Positions 9,034 to 17,969 of a stretch of 60,334 nt of DNA are shown here, in pieces; the stretch's first letter is position 1, and each line of letters begins with the position of its first letter. The translations under genes and the position numbers were made by a program. This DNA is from JAQICJ01 sp041686345 (lineage in GTDB: Bacteria > Myxococcota_A > Polyangia > HGW-17): positions 1 through 60,334 of the forward strand of contig JAWLEA010000006.1 in the NCBI GenBank assembly GCA_041686345.1, written 5' to 3'. The notes below the pieces were generated by a model, which did not search any database, was not told the DNA's origin, and saw only the letters and a list, made by a program, of their open reading frames with translations.

Positions 9034-10151
9034 ATAATAGAATTACAAAATTTGTTTCGGTTTTGCTTCTGATAATTTTTTTACTTGGTTGTCGCAAGAA
9101 AACTGAAGAAAAAACTGAAGAAAAAACCAGCAGCCAAACTGATCCAACCTTGAAATTGATCTGGAGCGGAGGAGGTCAGGGAGTGATCTGGCCCGGAAGT
9201 TGCACCAACCAGGGTGGTTTTGCTTCCTTATTATCATACTTGGGGAAAATTCAAAATCCGGAAAAATCATCAAAAGTAGTGATCGGTGGAGATTCACTGG
9301 TACTCGATCCAAAAAAGCCTGCATTCAGCATTTCTCAGTATGCAAAATTACTTGAGTTTCTGGGTAAATATGGTGTTGAAATTTTTGTTCCGGGACAAAG
9401 TGAGCTGGATCTGCTTGCTTCTTTGCAGACTAAAGAAATAAAAGTTAAGGCCAGTCCCCGACTTTTACAATTACAACTGTCAGATCTACAGAAATCTTTT
9501 CAAATTTTTCAACAGGGAGAGTTGAAAATTGCTCTGGTAAGCTTGATAACCGAGAGGGCGAACAAATTGGTTTTATTGCCGAAAATATGGAAAAAGGTCG
9601 TCAAGGAAATAAAAACCAGAAAGCCCTGTTTGATTATTGCCAGCTTTTCCATGGAGAGGAAAAAACTGGATCAACTTCTTAAAAAGCTTGATTCTCCTCC
9701 GGATCTTGCATTCCTGACTGGGAAAACAGGCAAGGCTCAGTTAAAGTATAAGTTGGGGAATACTTGGGTTTTCAGAACTGCCGGAGGTTTTTCTTCAGTT
9801 TTCAAATTTACCTTTTCCTTGAGATCTTCCCAATCACCTTTTTTGTTTTTAAATGAAAAAGAAAAATATTTACAGAAGCAAAAACGTTTAAAAAAAGGGG
9901 TTAATAATCTTAACCGGATTCTCAATGGAAAACTTGATAAACAAAGACGAAAAATTTTCTGGAGAAGAAGAAAGGCAGTCAAAAAAGAGTTGGAACACAC
10001 CAGGATAGTTTTACAAAAATTTGGTGGAGACAAAGAGTCAGGGAATACCTTTAAAATGGAAGTAATCGATTTGAAAGATTTGCATCTTGATCAAAATGTG
10101 GAACAATTACTTTTAAAAGAAGGGTTTGAACAAAACAGGTGCAAAAATTGA
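9030..10151 (+). CDS. Lipoprotein with a degenerate metallophosphatase/5'-nucleotidase-like layout
   Basis: A short signal peptide ends in lipobox FLLGC, followed by a TEEK-rich linker. The order of the next 120 residues (GGGQG.IWPG.C, then QGGFASLLSYL, then VVIGGDSLV) resembles the N-terminal half of UshA-like 5'-nucleotidase lipoproteins of Deltaproteobacteria, which read roughly as C.GC, GGLAR and DAGD. The metal-binding Asp and His motifs are not recognisable, so activity is doubtful. The C-terminal third is a Lys/Arg-rich, probably coiled segment. It overlaps the NUDIX gene by 4 bases and the carboxypeptidase gene by 13. The resemblance is weak and stated as a possibility. Confidence 0.55.
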   Translation: MNNRITKFVSVLLLIIFLLGCRKKTEEKTEEKTSSQTDPTLKLIWSGGGQGVIWPGSCTNQGGFASLLSYLGKIQNPEKSSKVVIGGDSLVLDPKKPAFSISQYAKLLEFLGKYGVEIFVPGQSELDLLASLQTKEIKVKASPRLLQLQLSDLQKSFQIFQQGELKIALVSLITERANKLVLLPKIWKKVVKEIKTRKPCLIIASFSMERKKLDQLLKKLDSPPDLAFLTGKTGKAQLKYKLGNTWVFRTAGGFSSVFKFTFSLRSSQSPFLFLNEKEKYLQKQKRLKKGVNNLNRILNGKLDKQRRKIFWRRRKAVKKELEHTRIVLQKFGGDKESGNTFKMEVIDLKDLHLDQNVEQLLLKEGFEQNRCKN

Positions 10152-12238
10152 GTAAGAGATACTGCAGTTCCCATAACTTGTTATTTAACGTAATGTTATT
10201 ATTTGTGATTATGGTTTTGGGGAGATATACTAAAGTTAATGCCCAAAGCCGGGTTCAGATGCGAGGATATATCAAACCGATTGAAAAGATTCCCGGAAAA
10301 TGGTGGAAGCAAGGTAAATATAAAAACAAGTTGAGGGTCTTTAACAGCAAATATTCAGCTGTAATCAGGCCGGAGAATGGGTATCTGTTAGTTTCTTTAC
10401 CTTTGGAAAGACTCGATGAGATCAAAGCACTCGGTTTTGATTTCTATCCCGATTCAGAGTGGATGTTCAAATCTGATTTTGAATCTTATCCGGATTGGCC
10501 TGTTATGAAACAGGAAATCGCTCAATTGTACCATCAAAATCAAAATAGTGATCTCCAATTGTATCAACTTGGTTTTACATATGAAAACTATCCGGTTTAT
10601 CTTTTTGTTCTAGGAGATCTGTTTTCCAACAAGCCTGTAGTCAGAATAACCGGAGCACATCACGGTGACGAGATAATTTCATCTCAGGTGGTTCTGGGTC
10701 AGATTAAAGCATTATTACAACCTGAATATGCAGATTATCTTAATAAATTTGTCTTTTTATTCGTTCCGGTAGTTAATCCGGAAGGTTATGACAACGATAC
10801 CCGTTACAACAGTAGTGGTATCGACCTCAATCGACAATACGGAGCCGATTTCAGCAGCGGACAGAGCAATTATCCCTATACGTCCAGGGAAGTGCAATTT
10901 CTGTGGAAACTTGCCAACAAATATCCGGCGGTTTTATCCCTCGATTATCACAGTGTGGCCGAATATGTGAACTGTGTATACGATTATGCGCCTTTTCCCA
11001 GTGCTGATGAAGACCTTATCCTGGATCTCGGCTCATTATATGCTCAAGCGGCAGATCTAGACCTTATTGTCGGTTTTGACTGGTATCAGGCCAGGGGAAC
11101 CGCCCAGGATGCTTTTTATGCTTTTTTGGGAACCTTTGCTTATACGGTGGAAAATTTGCAACCTCAACCTTACGAAGACCTGGTTCAGGAAAATATTGCA
11201 GGACTTTTCAGGTTGCTTGATGGAGTTGCACCTCTAATTAAATGTGGTCAGGTGGTTGATCAGGATCAAACTCCACTTGTTGCAAGATTGCAGTTGACCA
11301 ATTATCCCCGTTCCTTCTACACCAATGATTCAGGCTGGTTCTGTCGTATTTTTCCCGAAGGCGAACTGGAACTGCAGATTTATTCACCCGGTTACCAGTT
11401 GGAAGTGGTTGATAATTTTTTTCCCCTGGAAAGTGAAGATATCGTTTTTGCCCTCACTCCGCAGGTTCCAGCTGCAGATGGCTCCTTTGAATTTACTCCT
11501 TTGAAACTGGTGGCTTTTGGAGATAATACTTCTTATGATGTTTCTGATGAGGAGAATTGGGCTGCAGATGGATTAGGTCAACCTGACGAAATTTATTTCA
11601 ATTTGCTTCCCGGAGGATTTGTTGAATATGATTTTGGTTTTCCTCTCCAAGTTGGAGAAAACTCACATATAGAGATTGTCAATTTTTCTTCAGAGAGCCA
11701 TTATCAGGTTTTTGTCAGACAAAGCAGAGAAGAACAATGGCATGATCTTGGTGTTTATCAAGGAAATGAAATAGTTCAACTCCATGAGTTGCCCTTCGAA
11801 AATTTTAGATTCATAAAAATCATGAATAGTGTATTACCAGGAGAAATAGGCTCTTTTTTTGCTCTTGATGCAATCATCTATCAAGGCAATATAGACACTA
11901 CTACAGATAATGATGGTGATGGGTTTGAGCTTGCAGTTGATTGTGATGATAATAATGACCAGGTTTATCCCGGAGCTGAAGAACAATGTAACGGCGTAGA
12001 CAATAATTGTAATTTATTTCTGGATGATGGTTTTTATTTTGATTCTCAGGGTGAAAGAATCTGCGAAGAGGATGATGCTTCTGTTCCCGATATTGAAGAT
12101 ATTGATTCCGGAGATGGCAAGGAAGACATAAATTCAGGATGTTCTTGCAAGTTTGGCAGTGCTGCTAATTCTTTTTTCTCACCATTGTTTTTCCTGTTTA
12201 TATTGCTGCTGTTCCCAATTCGTAAAATTTGTAAATGA
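10139..12238 (+). CDS. Secreted M14 zinc carboxypeptidase with MopE-type motif and MYXO-CTERM-like tail
   Basis: The 699-residue protein has a signal peptide ending near VNAQS. The M14 domain follows, with zinc ligands H175 and E178 (AHHGDE) and H271 (LDYHS), substrate-site motif GIDLNRQYG and catalytic Glu338 (YTVENL). After it comes a carboxypeptidase-regulatory-like beta domain at about 360-440, a discoidin-like beta region, and a MopE-type metal-binding motif (DNDGDGF...DCDDNN...EEQCNGVDNNC). The last 35 residues contain SGCSC, a hydrophobic stretch and a basic end, as in MYXO-CTERM sorting tails that hold proteins at the myxobacterial surface. GTG 10139 is used; TTG 10148, eight bases after ACAGG, is also possible. 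Confidence 0.88.
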   Translation: MQKLSKRYCSSHNLLFNVMLLFVIMVLGRYTKVNAQSRVQMRGYIKPIEKIPGKWWKQGKYKNKLRVFNSKYSAVIRPENGYLLVSLPLERLDEIKALGFDFYPDSEWMFKSDFESYPDWPVMKQEIAQLYHQNQNSDLQLYQLGFTYENYPVYLFVLGDLFSNKPVVRITGAHHGDEIISSQVVLGQIKALLQPEYADYLNKFVFLFVPVVNPEGYDNDTRYNSSGIDLNRQYGADFSSGQSNYPYTSREVQFLWKLANKYPAVLSLDYHSVAEYVNCVYDYAPFPSADEDLILDLGSLYAQAADLDLIVGFDWYQARGTAQDAFYAFLGTFAYTVENLQPQPYEDLVQENIAGLFRLLDGVAPLIKCGQVVDQDQTPLVARLQLTNYPRSFYTNDSGWFCRIFPEGELELQIYSPGYQLEVVDNFFPLESEDIVFALTPQVPAADGSFEFTPLKLVAFGDNTSYDVSDEENWAADGLGQPDEIYFNLLPGGFVEYDFGFPLQVGENSHIEIVNFSSESHYQVFVRQSREEQWHDLGVYQGNEIVQLHELPFENFRFIKIMNSVLPGEIGSFFALDAIIYQGNIDTTTDNDGDGFELAVDCDDNNDQVYPGAEEQCNGVDNNCNLFLDDGFYFDSQGERICEEDDASVPDIEDIDSGDGKEDINSGCSCKFGSAANSFFSPLFFLFILLLFPIRKICK

Positions 12239-12290
12239 AATTAGTTGTTTTCCTGTTTTTTCTTGATAAATATTCCTTTTTCCCTATACT

Positions 12291-12315
12291 TAGTTCCCGT
12301 TTCAGATGGGAAGTA
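12291..12315 (+). repeat. Hairpin-only derivative of the foldback repeat (copy J)
   Basis: TAGTTCCCGT, a five-base loop and ATGGGAAGTA form a short imperfect hairpin whose ends match the termini of the foldback family. No internal sequence remains. It lies 52 bases after the carboxypeptidase stop, the same 3' position taken by most other copies. Confidence 0.5.
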
Positions 12316-12422
12316 GATAGTTTCTGGATAATATTCCGGCAAGGTTTATCCAAAATTATCAGTTATTTTTATTGTGACAATCTGTCTGGATTTTAATTGA
12401 TCAGTTGGTATCAAGGAGAAAT

Positions 12423-13220
12423 ATGGCCAAAAAAACCTATCCCAGTTTGCTTGAACAAAGTGAAATCAGAAGGCTTGAGAGAAGAATTGAAGAACACAAT
12501 GAGATAGTAAAATCCCTCAGTCCCCACAAAAGAAAGATATTGGACAATTTTGTTGATATAACCTGGTGTTACCATGAGTTTGCCATTGAAGGCGTTGTTT
12601 TGAACCATCTTGAAATAAAATCAGCCCTTGATGATCGAATTATCAGCAATTCAGATCTTATCCCCAATTATTTTGATGTCCAGGCTTTTTACAAGGGAAT
12701 CCAAAAGGTGAGAAAAGCCGGAAACAAAAAACGACTGACTCTTACCAACAACACTATTAAACAATTGCATAATATAATCACCGTTTCCGACAGTAACAAA
12801 GATCTGGTGTATCGTAAGGAGATCCCTCTACATCGGCAATATGCCCATGATTTTTCCCAACCTGAAAAGATCCCTTACAAAATGAGAAAACTGGGTGATT
12901 GGCTGCAATCTTCAACTTTTCGCAAAATGCCGGCTTTAATGATGGCTGCATCCATTCACAACAAATTGATGTCTATTTTTCCCTGGCCTAACAATTCAGG
13001 CTCCCTTGCCAGGTTGGTCATGAATATGATTCTGATCTACAAAAATTATCCTCCGGCTATGATTCCTGCAGTGGAAAGACAGCAATATTATGATAATATC
13101 GACATGGATCTTACCCATGACAATGATATTCAAATGGTTAATTTTCTTTCAAAAACTATTTTTATGTATCTTGACAGTATCGAAAAAAAATTATTGCAAC
13201 TAAAAAAAGATAAGATATAG
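12423..13220 (+). CDS. Fic-fold protein lacking the catalytic histidine
   Basis: The 265-residue protein aligns by eye with Fic domains. It has an N-terminal helix with FAIEGVVL (family: S..IEGN.L), a central LHNIIT segment (family LH..I), and then the core loop. Fic enzymes use HPFxxGNGRxxR to transfer AMP from ATP to a target hydroxyl. Here the loop reads FPWPNNSGSLARL (186-198): His is replaced by Phe186, GN by NS, and the first Arg by Ser. The rest of the fold looks intact, and there is no frameshift. It is therefore predicted not to AMPylate, and may bind a partner or use different chemistry. ATG 12423 follows AAGGAG. Confidence 0.75.
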   Translation: MAKKTYPSLLEQSEIRRLERRIEEHNEIVKSLSPHKRKILDNFVDITWCYHEFAIEGVVLNHLEIKSALDDRIISNSDLIPNYFDVQAFYKGIQKVRKAGNKKRLTLTNNTIKQLHNIITVSDSNKDLVYRKEIPLHRQYAHDFSQPEKIPYKMRKLGDWLQSSTFRKMPALMMAASIHNKLMSIFPWPNNSGSLARLVMNMILIYKNYPPAMIPAVERQQYYDNIDMDLTHDNDIQMVNFLSKTIFMYLDSIEKKLLQLKKDKI

Positions 13221-13451
13221 CCGGAGTTAAATTTGGTTTGAATCATTGATTTTTATTCAGATTAAACAAAAGTACTTGTCACTTTTTTGAAGGAACTATC
13301 TATACACGGATATTTATCAAATTAAGTTTGAATTATCCGAATGGAAATATTTGCTCTAAAAGATAAACAGGTTCCAAGCTATTTTTCGAAGTGGAAAGCT
13401 CTTTAAATTTCCAGTCGGAAAACCCCTTTTCATGGGGATTAAGGATCTATT

Positions 13452-14234
13452 TTGAAGTATTTGCCATCCATAGTGTTTTTTTCTTTTGCCATTCTTGCAG
13501 GTTGTACTAGTTACAAAAGACCTTATCAAAAACCGGTTTCGGCCAAACTGATGAATAAGATCAGCAAAAATTCCATTAATCTGGTGAGGAACAAAGGTAA
13601 AGTAGATGCCATGCTGCCGGGAGGACGTCTTAAGGTAAAAGTTTTTCTGATAGCTGACAAACACGGAAGACTCAGATTTGATGCCATGACTCCCCCACCG
13701 ATGAATTCTTCCGTTCTTCTGCTCACCTCGGATGGTTCCAGTTTTAGAGCCAATGATCAGCGCAATAACAAATTTTACACAGGAAAGGCTGATAGTTGTG
13801 CAATAAAATCGATTATAGGACTTCCCCTTCATCCTAAATTGCTCTATCGCATCATGCTGGGGCTTCCTCCCGAAGGTCTGACTACAAAAGATTTAAAATG
13901 GGACAGTGACAGTGGGCATGAAATAATTGAAGCAGTCAAAGGGAAGACCAGGGTCAAAGTCCATATTCTTGGTCACAAGGGCAAAAAGCACTGGAAGGTG
14001 GTTAAATTGTATCTGGAAGATGGTGCCAGAAAGATCAAGGTTGAATACCGAGGCCACAGAAAAATTCTGGGAAAATGGATTCCCACCAGAATAAGAATAA
14101 GCAAAAAAGGCAAAAATGAAGACACGATTTTTTTCTGGTCTTCAATAGAGCCAAATGTGGAAATGCCCCCGGCAGCTTTTGGACAAAATATTCCCCCAAA
14201 CATGGAAATTCGTCGTTTAATCTGTCCAGATTAA
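13452..14234 (+). CDS. Outer-membrane-type lipoprotein, LolB/DUF4292-like
   Basis: TTG 13452 lies behind AAGGA. The signal peptide ends in lipobox ILAGC. The remaining 240 residues alternate beta strands, beginning with a segment equivalent to LRGKVDAMLPGGRLKVKVFL and followed by RLRFDAMTPP. This is the order seen in LolB and DUF4292 lipoproteins, whose incomplete beta-barrel holds lipid chains. A role in lipoprotein handling at the outer membrane is possible but inferred only from this shape. It sits 10 bases upstream of xseA. Confidence 0.55.
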   Translation: MKYLPSIVFFSFAILAGCTSYKRPYQKPVSAKLMNKISKNSINLVRNKGKVDAMLPGGRLKVKVFLIADKHGRLRFDAMTPPPMNSSVLLLTSDGSSFRANDQRNNKFYTGKADSCAIKSIIGLPLHPKLLYRIMLGLPPEGLTTKDLKWDSDSGHEIIEAVKGKTRVKVHILGHKGKKHWKVVKLYLEDGARKIKVEYRGHRKILGKWIPTRIRISKKGKNEDTIFFWSSIEPNVEMPPAAFGQNIPPNMEIRRLICPD

Positions 14235-14244
14235 AACTCATATT

Positions 14245-15804
14245 ATGACAAAAAAAGAACGAGACAGTAAAAAAGGAAAAGATTTGAAATCTGGAGATCT
14301 TTTCAGCAATTTGGCTGGAATGATTTCAGAAAATCAACAATCTAACCATTTTTCCGTTTCTAATAATAAAGAGCCTGCTTCTCCCAACCCCAAAAAATAT
14401 TCTGATGAAGATATATCTTCTTCCGTTTCCTCAACCGCAAAAAAATCGGTTAAATCCCGAAAAAGATCCGGGCAAAAACAATCGAAAAAATCCCGAAACC
14501 ACAAAAAAAAAATCTGGAAAGTCAGCGAGATTCTATCCGGATTGAACAAAGTAATAAAAGAAAATTTCAGAACTTTGTGGATAGAAGGTGAATTGATCAA
14601 TGTCACCAAACGACGTGGTATCTACTATTATTCCCTCAAAGAAAACGATAATCTAATCAGGTGCATTTCTTTTCGTAACAGCTTCAGAGCAGCTTTTGAA
14701 CCAGAAGATGGAATTCAAGTTAGAGTCAGGGGATATCTCAGAATTTACGAACCTGCCGGCAGTCTTTCTCTGAATGTCAATTTGATGGAAAGAGCAGGTC
14801 GTGGTTCTTTGGCTCAAGCACTTGAGAGATTAACCAACAAGTTGAGAAAAGAAGGTTTGTTTAACAAGGAGCACAAAAAACCAATTCCTGAATTTCCCAA
14901 AAATGTGGGAGTGGTTACTTCCCCTGATGGTGCTGCCTTACGGGATTTCATCAAAATTGCCAGACAAAGATTCGCCGCCTCATTGATTATTTCTCCCGCC
15001 ATAGTTCAAGGAGAAAAGGCTCCTGATCAAATAAGAAAGGCCATTGCTCGACTTGACAGAATGCAGAAGGTGGATTTAATTGTTGTTACTCGCGGCGGAG
15101 GTTCTTTTGAAGATCTGTTCTGTTTCAACAACGAAAAGGTTGTGCGGGCGGTGTTTTCTTGCCGAACACCTGTTATTTCAGCTATAGGTCATGAAACAGA
15201 TACCGTTTTGACTGATCATGCGGCGGATTTGAGATTGGCTACACCAACTGAAGCGGCAGAACATATTTTTAAAGAAAAAATATATTTAAAACAGCAGCTT
15301 ACAGGTTTGAAACAGCATCTTTTCCATTTGATGAGAAATGATTTGGAATTCAGACAGAGAAGATTGCAATTGGTCAAAAGCCAGATTCACGACCCGGAAT
15401 TGATTCTCAACAAAAAATACAGAGAATTGGATTATCTCAATAACCAACTCCAGAGATCTTTTTTAAATTTGTTGAATCAGAAAAAAACCGAATTCAATTA
15501 TTTCAGGGATAAATTACTTCAATTTAACGTGGAAAAAGTAATTTCCAACGGGGAAAGAAAGTTGGAAGATCTGAAAAGAAGAATAGTAGAACAGACGGAG
15601 TCTGTACTTGCTTCCAATCGGGAAAAATTGAAACTCCACAAGTCCACCCTGTCAGCCCTGAGCCCGGATTCTGTTCTTAAGAGAGGTTATGCTCTGGTTA
15701 CCGATAAAAAAGGTAAAATTTTGTTGAAAAGCAGAGAGGCAAATAGTGGTGATCAGTTGAACGTCCGACTGGCTGAAGGAAATCTGGAAGTTGAAGTTAA
15801 ATAA
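14245..15804 (+). CDS. xseA: Exodeoxyribonuclease VII large subunit
   Basis: This subunit of ExoVII degrades single-stranded DNA from both ends. After a basic Ser/Lys-rich extension of about 85 residues, which most homologues lack, the OB-fold begins at WKVSEI and contains LWIEGELINV. The catalytic domain shows VGVVTSPDGAALRD, VVTRGGGSFEDL (GGGS loop) and VISAIGHETD. A long coiled-coil region follows, then the C-terminal motif VLKRGYALV. The small-subunit gene xseB, often adjacent, is not seen anywhere in this window. A foldback repeat begins 5 bases after the stop. Confidence 0.95.
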   Translation: MTKKERDSKKGKDLKSGDLFSNLAGMISENQQSNHFSVSNNKEPASPNPKKYSDEDISSSVSSTAKKSVKSRKRSGQKQSKKSRNHKKKIWKVSEILSGLNKVIKENFRTLWIEGELINVTKRRGIYYYSLKENDNLIRCISFRNSFRAAFEPEDGIQVRVRGYLRIYEPAGSLSLNVNLMERAGRGSLAQALERLTNKLRKEGLFNKEHKKPIPEFPKNVGVVTSPDGAALRDFIKIARQRFAASLIISPAIVQGEKAPDQIRKAIARLDRMQKVDLIVVTRGGGSFEDLFCFNNEKVVRAVFSCRTPVISAIGHETDTVLTDHAADLRLATPTEAAEHIFKEKIYLKQQLTGLKQHLFHLMRNDLEFRQRRLQLVKSQIHDPELILNKKYRELDYLNNQLQRSFLNLLNQKKTEFNYFRDKLLQFNVEKVISNGERKLEDLKRRIVEQTESVLASNREKLKLHKSTLSALSPDSVLKRGYALVTDKKGKILLKSREANSGDQLNVRLAEGNLEVEVK

Positions 15805-15808
15805 TAGA

Positions 15809-15932
15809 TAGTTCCCATCCCAGAATGGGGGTTATTAACTGAATGAGAAGTTTACCTCATCAGTTTTGTCGTAACTGCTTGAAATAGTGGCAACTATGTC
15901 TTCGCAGTTATTCCGCTCTGGGATGGAAAACC
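15809..15932 (+). repeat. Foldback repeat, copy B (full left arm, shortened right arm)
   Basis: It starts TAGTTCCCATCCCA and continues GAATGGGGGTTATTAACTG, ATGAGAAGTTTACCTCATCAG and GTCGTAACTGCTTG. The loop is ATAGT-GGCA-ACTAT. The right arm is cut short: after CTTCGCAGTTATTCCGC it jumps to TCTGGGATGGAAAAC. The left arm matches the reverse complement of copy F's right arm almost base for base over its first 50 bases. This shows that the two arms of the family are copies of each other. Confidence 0.9.
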
Positions 15933-15944
15933 AAGGAGTTGAAT

Positions 15945-16586
15945 TTGAAATTTGTTCTGTATTTGTTTTGTTGGTTAATATTTATATTGGGGATGATTGC
16001 CTGCAAGCAAGAAGTTGATCAGGGAAATTTAAATGGAATTATTGGTCAGAAGCCTGGAGAGTTTTCCCAAGCTCTAAAACAAAAATCGGGAGTTAAAAAA
16101 AAACCTGAAGCAAAAACAAAAAAGATTCCCAATCAAAATCTTCATGAATCCAGATATGCTCCCCTTCCAGATGTTGATACAGAAGAAGCTGCTCGCCAAA
16201 TGGTTGAAGCTCTGGCAACTCAAAAACTCAAAAAGGCTGAGCCTTTTTTAATTAGCTTCAAAGTTATGAGTAAATTGAAGAAGATGCATATGTCTTCAGT
16301 TGCCAGGGAAAAAAAAATAATCAAATCCATGGTCAAAAGCAAAAAGAAAAAGATTTACAACAAATTAAGAAAAGCAATTAAAAACACAAGGTTAAATGGG
16401 GCTACCTTTGAATCTATAATTTTGGGAAAATGCAGTTGGGTTAAACCTGAAAGCAGTTGGAACCAGCTTGGATATTGGAGTTGTTTGAACAACAGAATAT
16501 ATTACCATCAACAGGGTGAACGGAAATATCTTATAATAGACAGGATGATCAATTGGGGCAAGAGGTGGTATATAACTTCTTTTTGA
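15945..16586 (+). CDS. Small lipoprotein of unknown function
   Basis: TTG 15945 is preferred to the in-frame TTG at 15939 because AAGGAG then has a normal spacing of 6. The signal peptide ends in lipobox GMIAC. The mature 195-residue protein has a Lys/Pro-rich linker, a helical Lys-rich centre and a C-terminal domain with WSCLNN and WGKRWYITSF, which may be a small folded beta domain. I know no matching family. It shares the intergenic space with foldback copy B, which may sit within its 5' region. Confidence 0.65.
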   Translation: MKFVLYLFCWLIFILGMIACKQEVDQGNLNGIIGQKPGEFSQALKQKSGVKKKPEAKTKKIPNQNLHESRYAPLPDVDTEEAARQMVEALATQKLKKAEPFLISFKVMSKLKKMHMSSVAREKKIIKSMVKSKKKKIYNKLRKAIKNTRLNGATFESIILGKCSWVKPESSWNQLGYWSCLNNRIYYHQQGERKYLIIDRMINWGKRWYITSF

Positions 16587-16616
16587 TTTTAGGATCTATT
16601 TGCCATAAGATTCAAA

Positions 16617-17336
16617 ATGGAAACAAAGGAGAAATCAAAGATTATGAATAAGAGTTTCCTTAAAGATTTGAGAAAATATGGGAAGTTTTTGGTTACCACC
16701 ATTAATCATGGATTATTCAAATATAAGATATTTGGTCAGAACCCTCATGAATCAATGGTGGAATGGTCGCAGAAATGTTTGGAAATTTTGGGAATTTCGG
16801 TAAAAATTAACGGACTTGAACATATTGATTATAATAATCCTCAGATAATACTGGCCAATCATCAAAGTAATATTGATATTATCATTTTGGCGGCGGCTAT
16901 TCCTGTGGAATTTTACTGGATCTACAAGAAAGAACTGAATTCCATGCCCATAGTCGGTAGTTATCTGCGAGAAAGTGGCCATATTTCAATTAATCGTCAA
17001 AAACGACAAAATGCCATAAAATCTTTGAAAAAAGCTGCCAAAATTATTCGCAATGGCAAAAATATCGTGGCTTTTCCCGAAGGAACCCGCAGTGGCAAAA
17101 GGGAATTGAAAAAGTTTAAAAAGGGTGTTTTTCACCTTGCTTTGGAAGCACAGGTTCCAATTGTTCCTTTAACTGTGGACAATTCATATAAACTGATGAA
17201 AAAAGGCGAATGGAAATTAGCTGATTTTGATGTTAACGTTACAGTTCATCCTCCTGTTCAAACAGCAGGTAAAACCAAGCAGGATCTTGACAAGGTTATC
17301 GGCAAAGTAAAATCTGTTATTAACTCTGTCTTATAA
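16617..17336 (+). CDS. plsC: 1-acyl-sn-glycerol-3-phosphate acyltransferase
   Basis: The enzyme adds the second acyl chain to lysophosphatidic acid, giving phosphatidic acid at the inner membrane. The 239-residue protein shows the catalytic NHQSNID (NHx4D family motif), a conserved YKKEL block, HISINRQ, the acceptor-binding FPEGTRS, and PIVPLTV. Length is typical. Two starts are possible: ATG 16617, or ATG 16644 with AAAGGAG 12 bases upstream. The second has the better ribosome-binding site, and the choice does not affect the domain. Confidence 0.92.
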   Translation: METKEKSKIMNKSFLKDLRKYGKFLVTTINHGLFKYKIFGQNPHESMVEWSQKCLEILGISVKINGLEHIDYNNPQIILANHQSNIDIIILAAAIPVEFYWIYKKELNSMPIVGSYLRESGHISINRQKRQNAIKSLKKAAKIIRNGKNIVAFPEGTRSGKRELKKFKKGVFHLALEAQVPIVPLTVDNSYKLMKKGEWKLADFDVNVTVHPPVQTAGKTKQDLDKVIGKVKSVINSVL

Positions 17337-17426
17337 AAGTGCTTGGACTACAAAATTAAATTTGTCTGATAAGTCGGAATTTGTATTTATCTGTTTGCTG
17401 TAACCACTTATTAAGGAATGTTTTTT

Positions 17427-17969
17427 ATGAAGTTTTTAGTTCTTGTCAGTTTTGGAATTATTATCTGTTCCTGTAGCAACAATAAAAAAGACAACAGTGA
17501 AGAAAATAAAGATTCAATTCCTGCGGAACAGAATTCTGAACAGTTTTCAGATGATTTATCTATCGAAGAAAGGAACAGGATTATTTCTGAGAGAGAGAAA
17601 CGGACTGAACAAAAGACAAAAACGGGTGAGGAGCAATTTAAAAATAAAGCTCGAATTCTCCGAAAATTGAAAAGTAAGCAATCCCGTGAAGCTCTTTCTC
17701 AGAGAAAAACCGATTTTAAAAACAAAAAAAAGGGTTTTGTTTACGCTGCATTTTCGAAAACCGAAAAAGCCAGTGTTAAATCAGCTTTGAGGGAATGTCC
17801 CGGTATCAAAGATAAGAAGATTACTGTCATCATCAATCAAAAAGGTAAAGCTCTTATTCCGCCGGGCAGCAAGTTCAAGCCTAAACTAAAAAAGTGTTTA
17901 CAGGGCAAATTATCAGGCATGTCTTTTTTTGAAGGACAGCCACGTAAAACTATTATATCAACCAGGTAG
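17427..17969 (+). CDS. Lipoprotein with a possible TonB/AgmX-type C-terminal domain
   Basis: ATG 17427 has AAGGA nine bases upstream; ATG 17418 is too close to it. The signal peptide ends in CSC (lipobox IICSC). A charged Glu/Lys helical region follows. The last 70 residues (ALRECPGI..KKITVIINQKGK...KKCLQGKLSGMSF) have the pattern of the TonB-like C-terminal domain found in myxobacterial AgmX-type proteins: a Cys pair, a central strand and a final hydrophobic block. That link is by pattern only. The stop codon TAG is the first three bases of foldback copy C, so insertion of the element may have set the end of this gene. Confidence 0.6.
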   Translation: MKFLVLVSFGIIICSCSNNKKDNSEENKDSIPAEQNSEQFSDDLSIEERNRIISEREKRTEQKTKTGEEQFKNKARILRKLKSKQSREALSQRKTDFKNKKKGFVYAAFSKTEKASVKSALRECPGIKDKKITVIINQKGKALIPPGSKFKPKLKKCLQGKLSGMSFFEGQPRKTIISTR

